Part shown: in pieces, positions 35,099 through 41,978 of the stretch
How positions within the stretch are numbered: position 1 is the first letter of the stretch
How the letters are laid out: the number at the start of each line of letters is the position of its first letter
Assembly: GCA_020845515.1 (NCBI GenBank)
Contig: JADLFQ010000015.1
Location: 1 to 43,586 of the forward strand
DNA: 43,586 nucleotides
Direction: 5' to 3'
From: Anaerolineaceae bacterium
Lineage (GTDB): Bacteria; Chloroflexota; Anaerolineae; Anaerolineales; Anaerolineaceae
The notes under the pieces: generated by a model
Told to the model about the DNA's origin: nothing
The model's database searches: none
Seen by the model: only the letters and a program-made list of their open reading frames with translations
Position numbers and translations under genes: made by a program

Positions 35099-35281
35099 AT
35101 GAAACCTGGAGCAAGCGGCGGAATTGGCGGCGGTTACAAACCTGGAGCAAGCGGCGGCATCGGCGGCGGTTACAAACCTGGAGCAAGCGGCGGCATCGGC
35201 GGCGGTTACAAGCCTGGAGCAAGCGGCGGTATCGGCGGCGGTTACAAGCCTGGAGCAAGCGGCGGTATCGGCGGCGGATAG
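35099..35281 (+). CDS. Repeat peptide 2 (five KPGASGGIGGGY units)
   Basis: This second small gene encodes 60 residues: M followed by four perfect KPGASGGIGGGY units and a fifth without the Tyr. AAGGAG at 35087-35092 stands six bases before the ATG, a strong ribosome site. Its product equals repeat peptide 1 except for the extra His after the first Met there. The 60-base gap between the two genes contains TTTTGAGATAG at 35067-35077, similar to the operator repeats upstream. Keeping two near-identical products with different synonymous codons suggests a need for high dose. The function is unknown. Confidence 0.8.
   Translation: MKPGASGGIGGGYKPGASGGIGGGYKPGASGGIGGGYKPGASGGIGGGYKPGASGGIGGG
35102..35278 (+). 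repeat. Tandem 36-nt coding repeats, array 2
   Basis: Units run 35102-35137, 35138-35173, 35174-35209, 35210-35245 and a 33-nt last unit 35246-35278. Units 2 and 3 are identical at base level, and units 4 and 5 differ only at their ends, which suggests recent local duplication. All other differences are synonymous. Confidence 0.95.
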
Positions 35282-35311
35282 TTAGGAATCATTTTTTATT
35301 TTTATTGAAAT

Positions 35312-35450
35312 ACTCAGGCGACGACTGTTGAAGGGCAGTCTGTTAACCGAACCTTAAAATTAAAGCCAGTGTTTGGGTATTGCTACCCTTAAGTTGGCCT
35401 TTTCTTAGCGGTAATTATCACCTGAGTCGCCTGCTATGGGCGACATTTTT
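35312..35450 (+). promoter_or_regulatory. Structured leader with possible attenuator
   Basis: CAGGCGAC (35315-35322) can pair with GTCGCCTG (35426-35433), enclosing a hairpin GACTG/CAGTC (35323-35340) and a larger one built on GGGTA/TACCC (35375-35388) with GCCA/TGGC outside. The same GTCGCC (35426-35431) can instead pair with GGCGAC (35439-35444), followed by ATTTTTAT, a terminator-like form. The two states exclude each other, as in riboswitches and attenuators. I matched it to no known aptamer. It precedes the gene at 35497. Confidence 0.45.
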
Positions 35451-35496
35451 ATCCTTATGGGTGACCCAGTTGGTTGTATTATACAAGGAGGACAAA

Positions 35497-35823
35497 ATGA
35501 CATTACTCTCACGACCCCTATATCATCATAATTCCCCACCCAAGCCAGCGCCAGAGCACGACTACGCTGATACGGTTCGGAGGGAATGTGGACGGCTGAT
35601 TCATGCGGCAGTGATTAATAAGCGTTTTTGCGCAATGCTGCTTGCTAATCCCGTGAAGTCCATCGAAACCGGATACCATGGTGAAAAATTCTCGTTCACC
35701 CGTGAAGAAAAAGCGCGTATTCGCCATATCCAGGCTCAGTCATTGGAAGATTTTGCTGCACAATTGATGCAGGTTGTCGAGAAACCGGTGGTCTCTGAAT
35801 TTGCATACGCGCGCCAAAAATAA
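35497..35823 (+). CDS. Small protein resembling the NHLP/Os1348-type leader clan
   Basis: This is a 108-residue cytoplasmic protein. The ATG at 35497 follows a perfect AAGGAGG at 35485-35491. After a Pro-rich start (about 1-20) comes a helical domain: CGRLIHAAVINKRFCAMLL, NPVKSIETGYHGEKFSFT, EEKARIRHIQAQSLEDFAAQL (about 31-92). This order (helix, LLxNP, GY, F-x-L/F-T-x-EE, SLxDFAxxL) recalls the Os1348/NHLP-clan proteins, relatives of nitrile-hydratase-like RiPP leaders. No core-like tail or Cys-rich end follows, only VVEKPVVSEFAYARQK. It might be an adaptor or a signal protein for this cassette rather than a precursor. The similarity is from pattern memory and needs a profile search. Confidence 0.6.
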   Translation: MTLLSRPLYHHNSPPKPAPEHDYADTVRRECGRLIHAAVINKRFCAMLLANPVKSIETGYHGEKFSFTREEKARIRHIQAQSLEDFAAQLMQVVEKPVVSEFAYARQK

Positions 35824-35863
35824 GCATTATTGTCAGTACTTTATCGTTAAATTTTAAAACATC

Positions 35864-36718
35864 ATGAAACACACAGAAGCGTTTGACGAATTCGCTAATC
35901 ATAGAGGTGAATCGGGAAATCAGCCTCAAACAACTCGATTTGGTACTTCTCAAAATATTATGATCCCCGTGAAGCTGGATAAAGAGAATAATGTCACGCA
36001 TATGTTTGTTGTCAACTATGAAGGCTTCCCGGAAAATGGATTAGAGAACTTTTTTGATATTACAGGGATAAGATTTCGTGAGGGCCTTGCAGGCATGACT
36101 GTTTACCAAGGCCCTTTGGAATATTCCTTGCTAAAAGGCTATATTGGGACATTGTTGAAAATTGCCCGCTCCATTGATCAGTGTGAACAGCATACTCGTT
36201 TTCACAGCACACGGACTGGACTGTGGGCGCTTAAGATAGCACAGTCTTTAGGTCTCGACTCTCAAGAGGTTGAGAGTATCTCACTTGCCGGCAAAATTCA
36301 TGACATTGGCAAGGTGTTTATCCCAAAAAGTATTTTAACTAAACCCGCCAGCTTGAAAGCAGAAGAATGGGACCTTGTCAAACAACACCCCATATTAGGC
36401 AGTGTGTTGATGAAACCCTCTCAGGAACTGAAATCAATCATTCCTTATGTTAAGGCGCACCACGAGAATTTTGACGGCAGTGGGTACCCGGCGGGCTTGG
36501 CTGGGGAAGAGATTCCGCTGGGCGCCAGAATTTTAACAGTAGCTGATGCTTTCACGACGATTACTGAAGGAAGAGTTTATAAGAAAGCGGCTACTTTCCG
36601 GAACGCAATTACAGAGTTGGTGCGCTGCAGCGGCAAACAATTTGATCCGCTGATTGTTTCAACAATAGAGAAATTAGTAATTTCTGGTGATGTAAGAGAC
36701 TGGATGGGGCGCTGGTAG
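35864..36718 (+). CDS. HD-GYP domain protein, putative cyclic-di-GMP phosphodiesterase
   Basis: This 284-residue protein has a 100-residue N-terminal part of unclear fold (possibly a reduced GAF/PAS domain) and a complete HD-GYP domain (about 105-275). The metal and signature residues are visible: HSTRTGLWALKIA, AGKIHDIGKVFIPKSILTK, HPILGS, HHENFDGSGYPAGLAGEEIPLGARI and VADAFTTI, then GKQFDP. HD-GYP enzymes break c-di-GMP or related cyclic dinucleotides. It lies 40 bases after the small NHLP-like gene and ends at a strong terminator, so it is probably the last gene of that transcript. The ATG has no clear ribosome site. Confidence 0.85.
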   Translation: MKHTEAFDEFANHRGESGNQPQTTRFGTSQNIMIPVKLDKENNVTHMFVVNYEGFPENGLENFFDITGIRFREGLAGMTVYQGPLEYSLLKGYIGTLLKIARSIDQCEQHTRFHSTRTGLWALKIAQSLGLDSQEVESISLAGKIHDIGKVFIPKSILTKPASLKAEEWDLVKQHPILGSVLMKPSQELKSIIPYVKAHHENFDGSGYPAGLAGEEIPLGARILTVADAFTTITEGRVYKKAATFRNAITELVRCSGKQFDPLIVSTIEKLVISGDVRDWMGRW

Positions 36719-36736
36719 GGTAGATAATTTTTTTAA

Positions 36737-36775
36737 CAGGCTGCCAGGGAACTGTTTCCAGGCGGCCTGTTTTTA
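36737..36775 (+). terminator. Intrinsic terminator after the HD-GYP gene
   Basis: CAGGCTGCC (36737-36745) pairs with GGCGGCCTG (36761-36769) with one G-T pair. An inner GGAA/TTCC extends the stem around a CTGT loop, followed by TTTTTATTT. Confidence 0.9.
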
Positions 36776-36805
36776 TTTGGGGTCTTGTGATAGGATCAAA
36801 ATTTG

Positions 36806-37855
36806 ATGGACTATCTTTTTTTGGATGAAGTATCCTGGCAACACAGTCAAGCTCTCTACCATGCAGCTTGTTATCTTAACCGAGAGGTCTTGCTGATCTT
36901 GCGGCCTGCCAGCCCGTATGTTTGTGTGGGATTTCATCAAGATGCTCGTCAAGAGATTGACCTTATGTATGCGGCGGCTAACCAAATTCCGGTGTTTCGT
37001 CGGGAAGTGGGGGGCGGCGCCGTTTATTTGGATGGCAACCAATTATTTTATCAACTGGTATTGCATCAGGATCACCCGGCAATTCCTGCAAGCAAATCTG
37101 AATTCTACAAGAAATTCCTGACACCAGTGATTGAAACTTTTGTTAAGTTTGGCGTTCCGGCACAATACAAACCTGTCAATGACATTATGGTTCAAACTCG
37201 CAAGATATCCGGCAATGGCGCAGCACAGATTGCAGATTGTATTGTTCTGGTTGGCAACTTTATTCTGGATTTTGATTATGAGATGATGTCACGAGTTCTA
37301 CGAACGCCTGATGAGAAATTTCGTGACAAGGTTTACAAGACGATGAAGGAAAATTTGACCACTATCCGGCGGGAAACGGGTGGCATTCCTTCCACTCAAG
37401 ACCTGGCAGCGGCGTTGGTGGAGAATTTTAAGCCCTTATTGGGCATGATGGATTCTGGAAGATTGGACGAAACGTTACTTAAAAAGGCAGAGGAAGTGAT
37501 TGACCGTATGGATACACCCGAATGGCTGCTGGCACAGGAACGCAGCCGGCCAAAAAGCTCTCAAGTAAAGATTTCACAGAACGTTTGGGTGACCCAGAAT
37601 ATACATAAAGCGCCCGGCGGTTTGATCCGGGCGACAGTGGTAAATTCTGCAGGGATATTGACGGGTCTTCACCTTTCGGGGGATTTTTTCTTCTACCCTG
37701 CGGAGCAATTAGCGGACCTGGAAACCATATTAATTGGGGGCGCTTTTAAATATGACGTCATCGAAAAAAGAATTTCCGATTTTTATGTGCAGAACCAAAT
37801 CGAATCCCCAGGTGTTGAACCGGCGGATATTGCGCGTTCCATCTTTTCTTTGTAA
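36806..37855 (+). CDS. Lipoate-protein ligase A-like protein
   Basis: This 349-residue member of the biotin/lipoate ligase fold has RREVGGGAVYLDGNQLFYQLV (about 66-86), close to the RRxxGGGxVxHD signature. KISGNGAAQI (about 132-141) provides the conserved Lys of the binding loop. LplA-type enzymes activate lipoate or octanoate and attach it to Lys of dehydrogenase E2 or GcvH subunits. The second half (about 250-349) resembles the accessory C-terminal domain. The YLDG in place of the usual HDxG-type ending is a small departure. The ATG at 36806 directly follows a TTG; aggatc is a weak ribosome site. It stands alone between two terminators. Confidence 0.85.
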   Translation: MDYLFLDEVSWQHSQALYHAACYLNREVLLILRPASPYVCVGFHQDARQEIDLMYAAANQIPVFRREVGGGAVYLDGNQLFYQLVLHQDHPAIPASKSEFYKKFLTPVIETFVKFGVPAQYKPVNDIMVQTRKISGNGAAQIADCIVLVGNFILDFDYEMMSRVLRTPDEKFRDKVYKTMKENLTTIRRETGGIPSTQDLAAALVENFKPLLGMMDSGRLDETLLKKAEEVIDRMDTPEWLLAQERSRPKSSQVKISQNVWVTQNIHKAPGGLIRATVVNSAGILTGLHLSGDFFFYPAEQLADLETILIGGAFKYDVIEKRISDFYVQNQIESPGVEPADIARSIFSL

Positions 37856-37885
37856 TTAACTGTGTCGTTGGATAAATCGAAACAA

Positions 37886-37930
37886 AAAGTCTCCTCTTTC
37901 AGCGTGGGGCGACTTTAATTGTTTTGTTCT
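37886..37930 (+). terminator. Probable terminator after the LplA-like gene
   Basis: AAAGTC (37886-37891) pairs with GACTTT (37911-37916). The stem continues with one mismatch into CCTC/GGGG and is followed by aattgttttgttct. It is moderately strong. Confidence 0.55.
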
Positions 37931-37942
37931 AGAATGGTATTT

Positions 37943-38350
37943 TTACAGCAGAGTTAATGGCAGGTCCGTGAGCTTTGATAGGGTTTTAAGTTCCAAAGAC
38001 AGGTCTCCGTAGAACAATATGTAGTGGTGTTCCCATCCATTCTCCAGAATATGTTCGACAACTTGCCCGGCAGGAGTGTTCATGGTTTGAAAATATCCTC
38101 CGGCCCGCCCGATATGAATCGATTTGTTCATGATTTGACTTGCAATGCCCAGGAGGCGGAGCGAACCTTTGAACATTCCAACTCGCATGAGAGTGGCTTT
38201 TCCTTCTTTTAGGGTAAACTGAACCTCACGCCCTTCTGTACCATATAAAATCTGGTCTTTGTCTTGTGCAAGACCAGGGGCGCCGCCGTAGTGCCAGAGG
38301 ATAAGGCTGGGATCATGGTCGTGCCAGCCGCTGACATCCGCGAAGAAGGG
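37943..38350 (-). pseudogene. Truncated L-fucose isomerase-like remnant (C-terminal part)
   Basis: On the minus strand a frame of about 135 codons ending at 37943 reads like the last third of L-fucose/L-arabinose isomerase-family proteins. It contains PFFADV, SLILWHYGGAP, FTLKEGKATLMRVG and VVEHILENGWEHHYILFYGDLSLELKTL. Full proteins have some 450-600 residues. The similarity stops near 38350, where the opposite strand begins to read as the deacetylase. No start codon exists in the frame above the ATG at 38188, which would give only 81 residues. I judge it a decayed fragment left by a deletion or rearrangement. The exact upper limit is uncertain. Confidence 0.65.
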
Positions 38351-39193
38351 TACGTCTTCACTGTGGACGATATCGGTATGTGTCAGGCTACCATCCCAGC
38401 TTATGAAGACCTGGATACAGCCGGAGCGGTCTCAAGCGGCGCAGTCATGGTCCCTTGCCCGTGGTTTCTTCTGGCAGCGGAGTCTGCATGCAACCACCCC
38501 CAAACAGATTTAGGTATTCACCTGACTATTACATCAGAATGGAAAAATTATCGTTGGGGTCCAATTTCTACAAGAGATCTCGAATCCGGGCTAATTGACG
38601 AAGAAGGGTTCTTTTATCATTGGTTTGAAGAAGCCAAAACGCACGGAAAACCACACTTTGTAGCTATTGAACTGGAAGCTCAGATTCAGCGTGCTTTGAC
38701 GGCTGGAATGCAGCCTACACATGTGGACTCTCACATGTTTGCATTGGTTCACCCAAAATTTTTAGAGGTATATCTTGAGACTGCTTATCGTTTTGGATTG
38801 CCCGCCATGATGGCCAGGTGGGGTGTTGCAGAATGGCAAAGAAGAGGAATGGAAACAGAGGTTGCCGAAAGAGCGGAGAAAATGCTCTGTGAATACGAGG
38901 AGCAGGGCTATCCATTGCTCGATCTTACGACCGGACTCAAACCGGATCGCTTTGATAATAGGTTGGAACAAGCCAAACAGGCTCTGCCTGACTTGCCGAA
39001 GGGGCTCAGCCATTTCTATATTCACCCCTCTAAAGACACCCCTGAATTGCAAGCTATAACCCCAGATTGGCCTGGCCGCGTTGCCGATTATCAGGTCTTT
39101 CTTGACGGTTGTTTGCAGCAACACATCAAGAATATCAGAATTCAAGTCATCGGATATAGATCGCTTTTGGGTATTATGCCGGTGACTGGCTGA
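38315..39193 (+). CDS. ChbG/HpnK-like (YdjC) polysaccharide deacetylase-family protein
   Basis: This is a 292-residue protein from the ATG at 38315. The YdjC/ChbG metal-site motifs are TVDDIGMC (about 14-21), GIHLTIT, and THVDSHMFALVHPKF with the HxDxH pattern. VSSGAVMVPCPWF matches the region after the first strand. ChbG removes acetyl groups from chitooligosaccharides; relatives act on other N-acetylated sugars. The start is uncertain. Codons before about 38348 are antisense to the isomerase remnant, so the native N terminus may have been lost and replaced. A fair ribosome site (aagg at 38303-38306) supports 38315. It faces away from the remnant and is followed by the AsnC regulator promoter. 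Confidence 0.75.
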   Translation: MVVPAADIREEGYVFTVDDIGMCQATIPAYEDLDTAGAVSSGAVMVPCPWFLLAAESACNHPQTDLGIHLTITSEWKNYRWGPISTRDLESGLIDEEGFFYHWFEEAKTHGKPHFVAIELEAQIQRALTAGMQPTHVDSHMFALVHPKFLEVYLETAYRFGLPAMMARWGVAEWQRRGMETEVAERAEKMLCEYEEQGYPLLDLTTGLKPDRFDNRLEQAKQALPDLPKGLSHFYIHPSKDTPELQAITPDWPGRVADYQVFLDGCLQQHIKNIRIQVIGYRSLLGIMPVTG

Positions 39194-39289
39194 TGCCATT
39201 TCCGACACCTTTGCCCATTCATTGGAACTGCGTAAATATCAGAAAAACAGCCAAATAATTTACAATATGTGAAATAAAACAATTGATAG

Positions 39290-39317
39290 TTGACAGATAG
39301 CTAAAATTAGCTATACT
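39290..39317 (+). promoter_or_regulatory. Promoter with internal palindrome for the AsnC-family regulator
   Basis: TTGACA (39290-39295) and TATACT (39312-39317) are 16 bases apart. The spacer holds a perfect inverted repeat ATAGCTA-aaat-TAGCTAT (39297-39314) that runs into the -10. A second inverted repeat AAATAA-a-TTATTT lies at about 39336-39348. The position suits repression by a dimeric regulator, most simply autoregulation by the gene that follows. Confidence 0.7.
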
Positions 39318-39398
39318 ATGATGGTAATTGTGATCAAATAAATTATTTAATCCCTTGATTTGAGCAGTTAAAAACTTTAGATGAATTGAGTCGTTCGT

Positions 39399-39902
39399 AT
39401 GTCTAAATTAGATGATTTAGATTACCAAATTCTAAAAATCCTCATGAAAGATATTCGAACTTCGAACGTTGCCTTGAGCCAGATGGTAGGCACCTCTGTA
39501 AATACGATTCGAAATCGTATTCAACGGATGATTGACAATGGCGCTCTTCAGATCATCGGGGTCACAAATCCGCTGGAATTGGGATTTGATGTCCATGTCA
39601 TTATGGGAATTGATGTAAGTTACCCGCATTTGACCTCGGTTGCAGAAGGGTTTGCGAAAATGAAATCTGTGAGATATGTGGCGTATGCCGCCGGCGTTCA
39701 TGACCTGGTTGTCATGGCATTTTTTATCAATACGGAACATTTTTTCATTTGGATGAGAGATCAGGTTTCTCAATTGGAAGGGATTTCATCCATTAAGACG
39801 ATGTTTGTTGCCGAAGAGGTGAAACGTACTTACGATTATTTTGAGCAACTCGAAGAAATTAAACAAAATAGCTCCTTAAAGGAAGGAAATAATGATTATT
39901 GA
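39399..39902 (+). CDS. Lrp/AsnC-family transcriptional regulator
   Basis: This 167-residue protein has an N-terminal AsnC-type helix-turn-helix (LDDLDYQILKILMKDIRTSN and VALSQMVGTSVNTIRNRIQRM, about 3-43) and a C-terminal RAM/ligand-binding domain (about 68-145). LDxxDxxIL and the NTIRNRIQRM recognition helix are diagnostic. Such proteins sense amino acids or related metabolites and control nearby uptake and catabolic genes, often including their own. It overlaps the amidohydrolase start by 11 bases, so it probably heads the operon that follows, and its own promoter holds a palindromic site. Confidence 0.92.
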   Translation: MSKLDDLDYQILKILMKDIRTSNVALSQMVGTSVNTIRNRIQRMIDNGALQIIGVTNPLELGFDVHVIMGIDVSYPHLTSVAEGFAKMKSVRYVAYAAGVHDLVVMAFFINTEHFFIWMRDQVSQLEGISSIKTMFVAEEVKRTYDYFEQLEEIKQNSSLKEGNNDY

Positions 39903-40653
39903 TTTTCATACCCACGCCCCTGAAAGAGGGGAATTTAGTGATTTTATAAAAGGGATGGACGAGAATTTGATTGACGTGGCGGTCCTGTGCCCGCTGGGAT
40001 CCTCTGTGGTTGAGATTTCTCGTTCCAACGATTACATTCATTCCCTTGTCAAGACATACCCGGATCGTTTGATCGGGTTTGCATCGGTCATGCCGCGCGA
40101 AAAGGATGCCGCAGCGGTACTGGAGCATTACATTAAAGATTATGGTTTTAAAGGATTAAAACTTCATCCGCCGATCCAAAATTTTTCACCAACTGATCCG
40201 CTCATCGCGCCGGTAATTGAAAAAGCGATAGAACTGGATATTCCGGTATTGTTCCATACCGGCCCCATTTACCTTCAAAGTGCAATGACTTCGTACGGTT
40301 CTCCGCTGTTGATTGATGAATTAGCCATCCGTTACCCGGAGGCCACGTTTGTAATGGCGCATGGAGACCCTCTGGGGTGCGATCCGGCAATTGCGAGCAA
40401 GCATCCGAATGTTTATTGTGATACGACCTTAAGGTTGGCCGACCTGACTCGCATCATGCCTAATATTGGGGAGTTCTATCTGGAACAGTTGCGTGGAGAC
40501 GAAAAACTGATATTTGGAACGGATTCCAATCCCACCCGCACCTGGCGTTTTAAATACAACCTGGACGCCATTGAAAAAATGGCCGCTCCTCAAGAAAGCA
40601 AAGAGAAGATCCTTTGGAAAACCGCAGCAAAGTTATTAAAGCTAAACAATTAA
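39892..40653 (+). CDS. Amidohydrolase-2 family metal-dependent hydrolase
   Basis: This 253-residue TIM-barrel protein has DFHTHAP at residues 4-10 (first-strand metal His pair), GLKLHPP (about 94-100), LFHTGP (about 119-124), MAHGD (about 156-160) and FGTDSNP (about 205-211). These are the ordered metal and catalytic positions of the amidohydrolase-2 group. Members decarboxylate or hydrolyse small carbonyl compounds; the substrate is not readable here. The start overlaps the regulator by 11 bases, with aaggaaat before the ATG. Its partners (desuccinylase-like enzyme and peptide-binding protein) suggest a role in catabolising acylated amino acids or peptides. Confidence 0.85.
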   Translation: MIIDFHTHAPERGEFSDFIKGMDENLIDVAVLCPLGSSVVEISRSNDYIHSLVKTYPDRLIGFASVMPREKDAAAVLEHYIKDYGFKGLKLHPPIQNFSPTDPLIAPVIEKAIELDIPVLFHTGPIYLQSAMTSYGSPLLIDELAIRYPEATFVMAHGDPLGCDPAIASKHPNVYCDTTLRLADLTRIMPNIGEFYLEQLRGDEKLIFGTDSNPTRTWRFKYNLDAIEKMAAPQESKEKILWKTAAKLLKLNN

Positions 40654-40674
40654 TTTAAAAATTAAGGAGCTGTT

Positions 40675-41685
40675 ATGAGCGTTGTAAAATTTCTAAATGT
40701 TGAAGCCAAGCCAGGAGAAAAAGCATTCAACCGCGTTCCGGTAGGAGAGTTGCCCGATGGCAATATGTTGGAGATTCCGGTTCATTTGGCGAACGGAACA
40801 AAGCCGGGCCCGATCATGCTGATCACAAACGCTTTGCATGGGGATGCCCTCTCGGCATCTGAGACAATCCGTCAATTTTATTTAAATTTGAACACAGAAG
40901 GATTGTCTGGTGCAGTGGCTGTGATTCCGGTTTGCAATCCGTTGGCTGCGGCAGCGGACCGGCGTCATACTCCGCAGGATGGCTGGAACATGAACCGGGT
41001 TTTCCCGGCTCGTTTGAATGATCCTCATAACCCCGGCTGGGTGACGCAGCAAATGGCGGCAGTAGCAACCGAGGCTGTGGATCAAGCGGATATGCTCTTG
41101 GATTTTCACAGCGGATCCGACTCGATTATTCATTACATTTACGCGCGCACAACAGACCCGGAAAAACATGATCATTCTTTGGAAGTTGCGCAAATGTATG
41201 GGTTTAAGTGTATTTATGCCGGCACCCCTGTTTTCTCCGGTACGATTACGGATTATGCGGCTTCTCAAGGGAAGGACGCCTTGCTGATCGAACATGGCGG
41301 CATTGGAATACCCCAATATTGCGTACAGGAAGCCACACGTGGAATTTATAACATCCTGAAATATAAGGGCATGCTCTCCGGAAAACCGGAGCTTCCCAAG
41401 GAACAAATTGTGATTCGCGATAAACAACGCCCGCTTCTGCGCCCCCGCAACGGAGGATGGTTTGTGCCTGCGATTGGGGCGGACAAATTGAACAACCCGG
41501 TTCCAAAAGGCGCCGAATTGGGCAGGATTGTCAATCTTTATAACTTCAAAGATGTCGAAGTGCTCTATGCTCCATGTGAAGAGACTATCCCGTTGATGAT
41601 GAAGATTCTGCCCAGCAAAATGTACCCGGGCGATTATACCTATATTGTAGGGGACGGCAAAACGGCATTACGGCTTACCAATTAG
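40675..41685 (+). CDS. Succinylglutamate desuccinylase/aspartoacylase-family (M14-like) protein
   Basis: This 336-residue protein resembles the AstE/aspartoacylase branch of zinc carboxypeptidases, which remove acyl groups from N-acyl amino acids. Landmarks are ITNALHGDALSASE, NPLAAAADRRHTPQDGWNMNRVFP, LLDFHSGSD and LLIEHGG with the probable catalytic Glu; a C-terminal beta domain with RPRNGGWFVPAIG follows. The zinc motif is normally HGxE, but here it is HGDA, so one usual zinc-ligand Glu is Ala; the Glu five residues on might replace it. An aaggagc site precedes the ATG. It lies 21 bases after the amidohydrolase, in the same operon. Confidence 0.75.
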   Translation: MSVVKFLNVEAKPGEKAFNRVPVGELPDGNMLEIPVHLANGTKPGPIMLITNALHGDALSASETIRQFYLNLNTEGLSGAVAVIPVCNPLAAAADRRHTPQDGWNMNRVFPARLNDPHNPGWVTQQMAAVATEAVDQADMLLDFHSGSDSIIHYIYARTTDPEKHDHSLEVAQMYGFKCIYAGTPVFSGTITDYAASQGKDALLIEHGGIGIPQYCVQEATRGIYNILKYKGMLSGKPELPKEQIVIRDKQRPLLRPRNGGWFVPAIGADKLNNPVPKGAELGRIVNLYNFKDVEVLYAPCEETIPLMMKILPSKMYPGDYTYIVGDGKTALRLTN

Positions 41686-41978
41686 GGGTTCAGACCAGTT
41701 GGCGGCTTTTAAGAGAACGTGCTTCTTATTGTTTGATGGAGGTGAATTTTAAAAATAGTCATATTTTGATAAAAGCTCTGAGCAGAAGTTGGAGGGGTGT
41801 CCCTGGATTTTGTTATCCACTGAAATATGCGTTTCATTGTTACCAGGTTCGTAAAGATGGAATCCCAAGGGATGGATAAGTTGTACCAGTTTATTTTGAA
41901 TTGCCATTGAGCAGGATGGGGTAAATACAAGTTGACCTTGACGTCAGCCTTTGCCTCTAAACCCAACAGGAGAGAGAC
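41686..41978 (+). other. 293-base gap before the binding-protein gene
   Basis: I see no convincing gene, strong hairpin or clear -35/-10 pair here. A 47-codon frame at 41736-41879 begins ATG GAG GTG but has no ribosome site and no recognisable sequence. Confidence 0.5.

Noticed and set aside
34728..35258. Long antisense frames (up to 98 codons) over the peptide repeats
   Set aside because: They are mirror products of the repeats, have no ribosome sites, and their amino-acid sequence is not conserved between units, unlike the plus-strand reading.
34859..35278. CRISPR-like array of 36-nt repeats
   Set aside because: The units abut with no spacers, each is an exact multiple of codons, both arrays sit in frame behind good ribosome sites, and no cas genes are near.
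35312..35450. c-di-GMP riboswitch upstream of the NHLP-like and HD-GYP genes
   Set aside because: The conserved GEMM-I and GEMM-II aptamer sequences are not visible; only the switch-like pairing pattern supports regulation.
37943..38188. An independent 81-residue minus-strand gene
   Set aside because: The isomerase-like similarity runs on upstream of this ATG to about 38350, so it is the tail of a broken larger gene.
41736..41879. 47-codon small gene before the binding-protein gene
   Set aside because: It has no ribosome site and no recognisable composition or motif; a frame this short is expected by chance.
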